DNA of 64,000 bases. Source: Mucilaginibacter sp. Bleaf8. Its GTDB lineage: Bacteria > Bacteroidota > Bacteroidia > Sphingobacteriales > Sphingobacteriaceae. The stretch is from the NCBI RefSeq assembly GCF_018390515.1, contig NZ_JAHBBK010000001.1:1612001-1676000 (forward strand), in the 5' to 3' direction. Below are positions 59,676-64,000 of the stretch, piece by piece. The notes beneath the pieces were generated by a model. The model did not search any database. It worked only from the letters and a program-made list of their open reading frames with translations, and had not been told where the DNA came from. The first letter of the stretch is position 1, and every line of letters begins with the position of its first letter. Made by a program: the position numbers and the translations under genes.

Positions 59676-60512
59676 ATGAAGATTGCGCACCTGATACTTA
59701 CTTATACTAATCCGAAACTTACTGAAAGACTCATCAAGCGTTTAGCACACCAACAGTTCGATTTCTATATACACGTTGATAAAAAGTTCAGCATTGAGCC
59801 CTATCGTTATTTAAAAGCCTATCCGAACGTTTACCTGATTGAGGATCGTGAGGATGTACGCTGGGCGGGTTACAACACCATAAAAGCGACATTCAAATGC
59901 ATTAAAGAAATTGTGGCAAGCGGTATACAATACGATTACATCAACTTTATTAGCGGGCAGGATTATCCCATTAAGTCGGCCCAATACATGCTCGATTTCT
60001 TTGAGCGCAACAAAGGCAAGCAGTTCATCGAATTTCAGAGTATAGAAAACCAATGGATAGAGGCCCAGGAGCGCATTAACCGTTATCACTTTGTGAATTT
60101 CACATTCAGGGGCCGTTATCTGGTAGAAAGACTATTGAACCTGTTTGCACCCAAGCGTACTATGCCCGATGATTTGAAGCCTTTTGGCAAGGCGATGTTT
60201 TGGATGCTTAACCCCGAACGCGCCATGTATGTTGTAAATTATGTAGAAAGCCGCCCTCACCTGCAACGTTTCTTTTTATTTACCTGGGGTAGCGATGAAT
60301 TTGTTTTTCAAACCATTTTAATGAATTCGCCCTACAAAGATGAACTGGTAAATAACGATTACCGGTACATCGACTGGTCGGACGGTGGTGCCCACCCCAA
60401 GGTGTTAAAGATAGAAGACTTTGAAAAGCTAAAAAGGTCTGACGATTTATTTGCCCGCAAGTTTGCGACCAACGAAAAAAGCAAGCTGCTCGATATGCTC
60501 GACCAGCTTTAA
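59676..60512 (+). CDS. GT14-type (core-2/I-branching) glycosyltransferase
   Basis: 278 residues, soluble. MKIAHLILTYTNPKLTERLIKRLAHQQFDFYIHVDKKF opens the protein, VRWAGYNTIKATFKCIKEI and YDYINFISGQDYPIKSAQYMLDFF form the central part, and FTWGSDEFVFQTILMNSPYKD the acceptor region. These match core-2/I-branching beta-1,6-N-acetylglucosaminyltransferase homologues (GT14). It probably adds a branch sugar to a surface glycan. It is the first gene of an apparent polysaccharide locus, 14 bp ahead of the cupin isomerase. Confidence 0.88.
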   Translation: MKIAHLILTYTNPKLTERLIKRLAHQQFDFYIHVDKKFSIEPYRYLKAYPNVYLIEDREDVRWAGYNTIKATFKCIKEIVASGIQYDYINFISGQDYPIKSAQYMLDFFERNKGKQFIEFQSIENQWIEAQERINRYHFVNFTFRGRYLVERLLNLFAPKRTMPDDLKPFGKAMFWMLNPERAMYVVNYVESRPHLQRFFLFTWGSDEFVFQTILMNSPYKDELVNNDYRYIDWSDGGAHPKVLKIEDFEKLKRSDDLFARKFATNEKSKLLDMLDQL

Positions 60513-60526
60513 ATCAACTCCGTTTT

Positions 60527-60901
60527 ATGGCACAGATTATTCATATTCCAACCTTCAGCGATAGCCGCGGTAACCTGAGTGTGCTCGATGAGGCCGTTCC
60601 TTTTCCTATAAAGCGCCTGTTTTATATTTACGGAGTAGATAATTCGGCACGTGGCGGGCACCGGCACCATATCACCGTACAGGTTGCTATTTGCATAAAG
60701 GGCAGTTGCACCATTGTTAATGACGATGGCAACGCCACCCAGCACTTTGAAATGGATTCACCTAATAAAGGCCTGCTTTTAGAACCGCACGACTGGCACG
60801 TGATGACCAACTTTAGCCCTGATGCCATACTATTGGTGCTGGCCTCAACACCGTTTGATGCCAACGATTATATTTTTGCCCCTTACCAGCATACCGCATG
60901 A
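60527..60901 (+). CDS. dTDP-6-deoxy-hexulose 3,4-isomerase-like cupin (FdtA/QdtA type)
   Basis: 124 residues, a single cupin barrel. RGGHRHHITVQVAICIKGSC holds the catalytic His pair near 45-50, and LEPHDWHVMTNFSPDAILLVLAS the second motif. It matches the FdtA/QdtA family that converts dTDP-4-keto-6-deoxyglucose to the 3-keto isomer, the step before transamination. The stop overlaps the aminotransferase start by 4 bp (60898-60901), consistent with consecutive enzymes. The rml genes supplying the dTDP-sugar are outside the window. Confidence 0.87.
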   Translation: MAQIIHIPTFSDSRGNLSVLDEAVPFPIKRLFYIYGVDNSARGGHRHHITVQVAICIKGSCTIVNDDGNATQHFEMDSPNKGLLLEPHDWHVMTNFSPDAILLVLASTPFDANDYIFAPYQHTA

Positions 60902-61983
60902 TACCATACGAAAATCTGCTTGAAGTAAATAAATCCTTCACTGATGCTTTTAGACAGCAGTTCGACGATTTTTTAAGCTCTGGCTGGTATATATTGGGCA
61001 AGCAGGTGAACCAGTTTGAAGAGCAGTTTGCCAAGTGGAACGAGTCGGCCCATTGCGTAGGCGTTGCCAATGGGTTGGACGCGCTTTCCCTTTCGTTACA
61101 GGCCTGCGCCTTTGCCCCCGGCGATGAGGTAATTGTACCCTCCAACACGTACATTGCCACCATACTATCCATCCTCAATAACAACTTGACACCGGTATTG
61201 GTTGAGCCTGATATACGCACCTATAATATAAACCCTGAGCTTATTGAGCAAGCCATCACACCAAAAACGCGGGCCATTATGGTGGTACACCTGTATGGCA
61301 AGTGTTGTGATATGGATGCCATACTGGCCATCAAAAATAAATATAATTTGGTACTGATTGAAGACTGTGCACAGGCGCATGGCGCAGCATACAAGAACCA
61401 AAAAGCAGGTACCTTTGGTGAATTTGGGGCTTTTAGCTTTTATCCTACCAAAAACCTCGGGGCATTGGGCGATGCCGGTGCGGTAACAACCAGCAATAGC
61501 CAAACAGCCAACATTATCAGGCAGTTACGCAACTACGGCTCATCGGTTAAGTATTACAACGAGCGCATTGGCGCCAACTCCCGGCTGGATGAATTGCAGG
61601 CGGCTTTTTTAAATATTAAATTGCAAGCGCTTGATGATATCAACAACCATAAACGCAGGCTGGCCGCCATGTACCTGCAAAAATTAAAAAGCGATTACAT
61701 TTTACCGGTTACAGGCGATGACTATCACGATGTTTATCACATCTTTAACATCCGGCATGAAAAGAGAGATAAGCTTAAAGCCTATTTGCTTGAAAACAGC
61801 ATTGGCACCGAAATACACTATCCTTTGCCACCCCATCAGCAAAAAGCATTGCTACCCCTGTTTGAGGGCAGGCATTTCCCGGTAGCTGAGGAAATTCATC
61901 AAACCACACTAAGCCTGCCTTGCTCTTACTGCCACACCGAGGCCGACATTAGTTACATAATCGGCAAATTGAATTCGTTTTAA
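60898..61983 (+). CDS. DegT/DnrJ/EryC1/StrS-type sugar aminotransferase (FdtB/QdtB type)
   Basis: 361 residues, PLP-dependent. The PLP Lys is at 185 in FYPTKNLGALGDAGA, and IEDCAQAHGAAYKNQKAG with the PLP-binding Asp lies upstream. GVANGLDALSLSLQACAF starts the large domain. It most likely makes dTDP-3-amino-3,6-dideoxyhexose (Fuc3N or Qui3N) from the product of the adjoining isomerase. An acetyltransferase that would complete the pathway is not in the window. It is coupled to the isomerase. Confidence 0.9.
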   Translation: MIPYENLLEVNKSFTDAFRQQFDDFLSSGWYILGKQVNQFEEQFAKWNESAHCVGVANGLDALSLSLQACAFAPGDEVIVPSNTYIATILSILNNNLTPVLVEPDIRTYNINPELIEQAITPKTRAIMVVHLYGKCCDMDAILAIKNKYNLVLIEDCAQAHGAAYKNQKAGTFGEFGAFSFYPTKNLGALGDAGAVTTSNSQTANIIRQLRNYGSSVKYYNERIGANSRLDELQAAFLNIKLQALDDINNHKRRLAAMYLQKLKSDYILPVTGDDYHDVYHIFNIRHEKRDKLKAYLLENSIGTEIHYPLPPHQQKALLPLFEGRHFPVAEEIHQTTLSLPCSYCHTEADISYIIGKLNSF

Positions 61984-62063
61984 TTTATCACCAGTTGCGT
62001 TAATTGCCGTGCATCTTACTTAATTTTATTGCCGTTGTTGATAAGATATATACAACTACAATA

Positions 62064-62071
62064 TATTTTTG
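62064..62071 (+). promoter_or_regulatory. -7 box TATTTTTG before TolC/Wzz genes
   Basis: An exact TAnnTTTG match 74 nt before the 62146 ATG. The nearest TTG motifs (62035-62040) are 23-26 bp upstream, slightly beyond the optimum. It probably starts the TolC-Wzz transcript. Confidence 0.45.
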
Positions 62072-62145
62072 CCGTATAAAGGCTATTGAGTACTTTAACC
62101 GTATTTAGCCGCGTAATTTAGTGCGTTACTGAGACTAAAACATTA

Positions 62146-62859
62146 ATGAATAAGATATTTATAACTTCTACCCTTTTCATGTTATTGCTCAGTGTAGCAG
62201 GCACTTTTGCCCAAAGCTCCATTGTACCCGATATATCTGAGGCTTACGTTGAAAAACTGATTAACGTGGCCAAGACCAATTACCCGCGCGTAAAATACTA
62301 CGGTGACCGGGTAGCCACGGCGCAAAACAACATCACCAGAGCCAGGGTATCTTACCTGGATCCGTTTACTGTATCCTACGTTTATCAGCCCAACACTACT
62401 ATAAACCTGTACCAGTCTGTTGATAGTAATACCGGCAGCGTAAACAACCGGCAAAGCCTGTTCAAAGGAGCGCAGATCGGATTATTTTTCAGCTTAGGGT
62501 CTTTTTTGCAAAAGCCGTATAACGTAAAGCAATCCAAACTGGAACTAAACCAGGCTACCGATGAGCAGCAGGAGTACCTGATTAACCTGGGTACCAACGT
62601 TAAAAAACGTTATTACGCTTACCTGCAAAGGCTGGCCTCGCTCAAAATACAATCGCAAAATGCTATTGATGCCGATAATGCTTTGAAAGACGTTAGGCAC
62701 CGGTTTGAAAAAGGTGAAGAAACCTTTGATAATTACAACAAAGCACGTGTGGCGCTGGCACAGGCTAACGAAACTAAAATTACCGCCGAGGCAAACCTTT
62801 TTTCGGCAAAAGCCGATTTGGAGGAGCTTTTAGGCGATAAACTTGAAAATATTAAATAA
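62146..62859 (+). CDS. half-length TolC-like outer-membrane protein
   Basis: 237 residues with a signal peptide (about 1-22, ending GTFAQ). A single TolC-type helix-barrel-helix unit follows: YVEKLINVAKTNYPRVKYYGDRVATAQNN helix, strands KGAQIGLFFSLGSF, and the second helical hairpin KKRYYAYLQRLASLKIQ to LFSAKADLEELLGDKL. Normal TolC proteins have two such repeats (about 430-480 residues), so this one would need more subunits per channel or acts as a partial lipoprotein-like adaptor. The stop codon TAATG couples it to the Wzz gene. Confidence 0.82.
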   Translation: MNKIFITSTLFMLLLSVAGTFAQSSIVPDISEAYVEKLINVAKTNYPRVKYYGDRVATAQNNITRARVSYLDPFTVSYVYQPNTTINLYQSVDSNTGSVNNRQSLFKGAQIGLFFSLGSFLQKPYNVKQSKLELNQATDEQQEYLINLGTNVKKRYYAYLQRLASLKIQSQNAIDADNALKDVRHRFEKGEETFDNYNKARVALAQANETKITAEANLFSAKADLEELLGDKLENIK

Positions 62860-64000
62860 TGGAGTTAAGCAGTTTTATAAAAGTACTACGCCGGCACAGA
62901 TACACGCTGATCCTTATTCCGTTAGTTACCGTTATTATTACTTACTTTCTGGTTCGCAACCAGCCCGATAGCTATGTATCTGATGCACAGATAGCAACCG
63001 GTATTGTGGATGAAACGCAGCAGGCTATGAGCGGCAATAGCAATGCGGTTAGCGATACCAAAATTGCCCAGCAGTTCAGTAACCTGCTGGCCATGATCAA
63101 GTCAAAAAGAGTACTTGATCAGGTATCGTACCAGCTCATGATTCATGACCTGACCGATAGCAAGCCTTTCAAAAAGCCCAGCAAGTTGCTGAATATGCTT
63201 AACGCATCGGCCAAAACGCATGCGTTACAGGTTTACAAAAACCTGTACAGCCAACGCGAACCCCTGTCGCTTTTCAACCCCGACCAAAAGGGCATGTATT
63301 CCTTGATGGGTTCCATGAAATATGATGACGAATCGTTGCTGCAAAAACTGAGCGTTTACCGGTCTGATAACAGCGACTATATTTATGTTTCGTTCGATTC
63401 GCCTGATCCAATCCTGTCTGCCTTTGTGGTAAATACGCTTATCCGCGAGTTTATTACCTATTATACCTCATTGGTAAAAGAGAATCAGCGTAAAGCCGTA
63501 ACCTTTTACGGCCGCCTGTTGCAAACCAAGCAAGATACGCTTGATAAGCGCATGGAGGCTCTCAAAAATTATAAGATTAAAAACCGTATTCTGAATTTGG
63601 ATGAGTTGGCCCGGTCTATCTACGGTCAGATATCCGATTACGAAACCAAGCGGCAGGAGGCCGAAAAAGATGCAGTATCTAATGCCGCCGCCATTTCTGA
63701 TATTGACCGCCAGTTTGATCCCGCCGACCGCCGTTATCTGGAAAGCTCCATGCTGCGCATCAACCAGCAAATTGTAGGTACGCGCAATCAGTTGCAGGCG
63801 CTGAATAATGAATATATACAGAATGGGTTTGATCCATCTTATAAATCCAGTATCGATTCCTTACAACGTATTTTGAATGTGCAGATTGCCCGCGCATCAG
63901 ACAAATACATTGTTAACCCGCTTAGCAATAAGCAGGACCTGATCAGGCAAAAGCTAACGCTGGAAGTAACACATGATTTGGCCAAGAACAGCATAGGCTC
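62859..64000 (+). CDS. Wzz/GumC-type polysaccharide chain-length protein, truncated by window end
   Basis: 380 codons are visible, with no stop. MELSSFIKVLRRHRYTLILI and VTVIITYFLVRNQPDSYVSDAQI give an N-terminal membrane helix with a Wzz-type start. A long helical periplasmic segment follows (EALKNYKIKNRILNLDELA..., RYLESSMLRINQQI). It matches the polysaccharide co-polymerase/GumC family. It is coupled by an overlapping TAATG to the short TolC-like gene. Whether a C-terminal tyrosine-kinase domain follows cannot be seen. The gene is partial because the window ends. Confidence 0.88.
   Translation, partial: MELSSFIKVLRRHRYTLILIPLVTVIITYFLVRNQPDSYVSDAQIATGIVDETQQAMSGNSNAVSDTKIAQQFSNLLAMIKSKRVLDQVSYQLMIHDLTDSKPFKKPSKLLNMLNASAKTHALQVYKNLYSQREPLSLFNPDQKGMYSLMGSMKYDDESLLQKLSVYRSDNSDYIYVSFDSPDPILSAFVVNTLIREFITYYTSLVKENQRKAVTFYGRLLQTKQDTLDKRMEALKNYKIKNRILNLDELARSIYGQISDYETKRQEAEKDAVSNAAAISDIDRQFDPADRRYLESSMLRINQQIVGTRNQLQALNNEYIQNGFDPSYKSSIDSLQRILNVQIARASDKYIVNPLSNKQDLIRQKLTLEVTHDLAKNSIG

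Overview
The window looks like a chromosome segment of a Bacteroidota bacterium of the Sphingobacteriaceae type (Mucilaginibacter/Pedobacter-like). The evidence is: Bacteroidota promoters (TTG, 19-22 bp, TAnnTTTG) ahead of many genes; few Shine-Dalgarno sites; a bL28-bL33-DUF4295 operon; a bacillithiol synthase (bshC); lipid A synthesis (lpxB); many outer-membrane barrels and lipoproteins; and several families of intergenic palindromic repeats. The genus is an inference. No rRNA, CRISPR array, prophage or intact transposase was seen.

Layout. 1-6 kb: surE, a PAS protein with a kinase-type His box, a small membrane protein, lpxB, two paralogous peptides of about 50 residues, an MFS exporter and tRNA-Ala(GGC). 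6-14 kb: heme A synthase, two hydrolases, stress-type small proteins (PA2169-like, CsbD), a Zn-dependent phospholipase-C-like protein, a helically phased GGWACA repeat array, a SIMPL-domain protein and an exported Gfo/Idh/MocA protein. 14-16 kb: an A/T-rich patch of orphan membrane proteins. 16-25 kb: core genes acs, rpmB, rpmG, ftsY, rimO, bshC and an Ldh-type dehydrogenase, with dispersed repeats between them. 25-30 kb: an orphan ABC ATPase, a sigma/anti-sigma/barrel operon and an exported amidohydrolase.

30-44 kb: a GT39 glycosyltransferase operon with two barrels, two lipoproteins, an RlmI-like methyltransferase, MlaF/MlaE-type lipid transport genes, an SDR, PspC and LiaF-like envelope-stress proteins, and DUF6702/HupE-UreJ/M1 peptidase genes. 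44-59 kb: small envelope proteins, a GH172 enzyme, msrA, an e(P4)-type acid phosphatase, an aldose epimerase, parC and parE (apart but on the same strand), cdd, a secreted SGNH hydrolase and an APC permease. 59.7-64 kb: the start of a surface-polysaccharide locus with a GT14-type transferase, an FdtA-like isomerase, an FdtB-like aminotransferase, a half-length TolC-like protein and a Wzz-type protein that runs off the window.

The most unusual signals are: six genes whose start codon lies only 5-11 nt past a TAnnTTTG box, implying leaderless or nearly leaderless mRNAs; the 10-bp-phased GGTACA/GGAACA array between the csbD-like and SIMPL genes; the tandem small-peptide pair; and the half-length TolC gene translationally coupled to Wzz. 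I computed no statistics and searched no databases. Family names come from recognised motifs and gene order.
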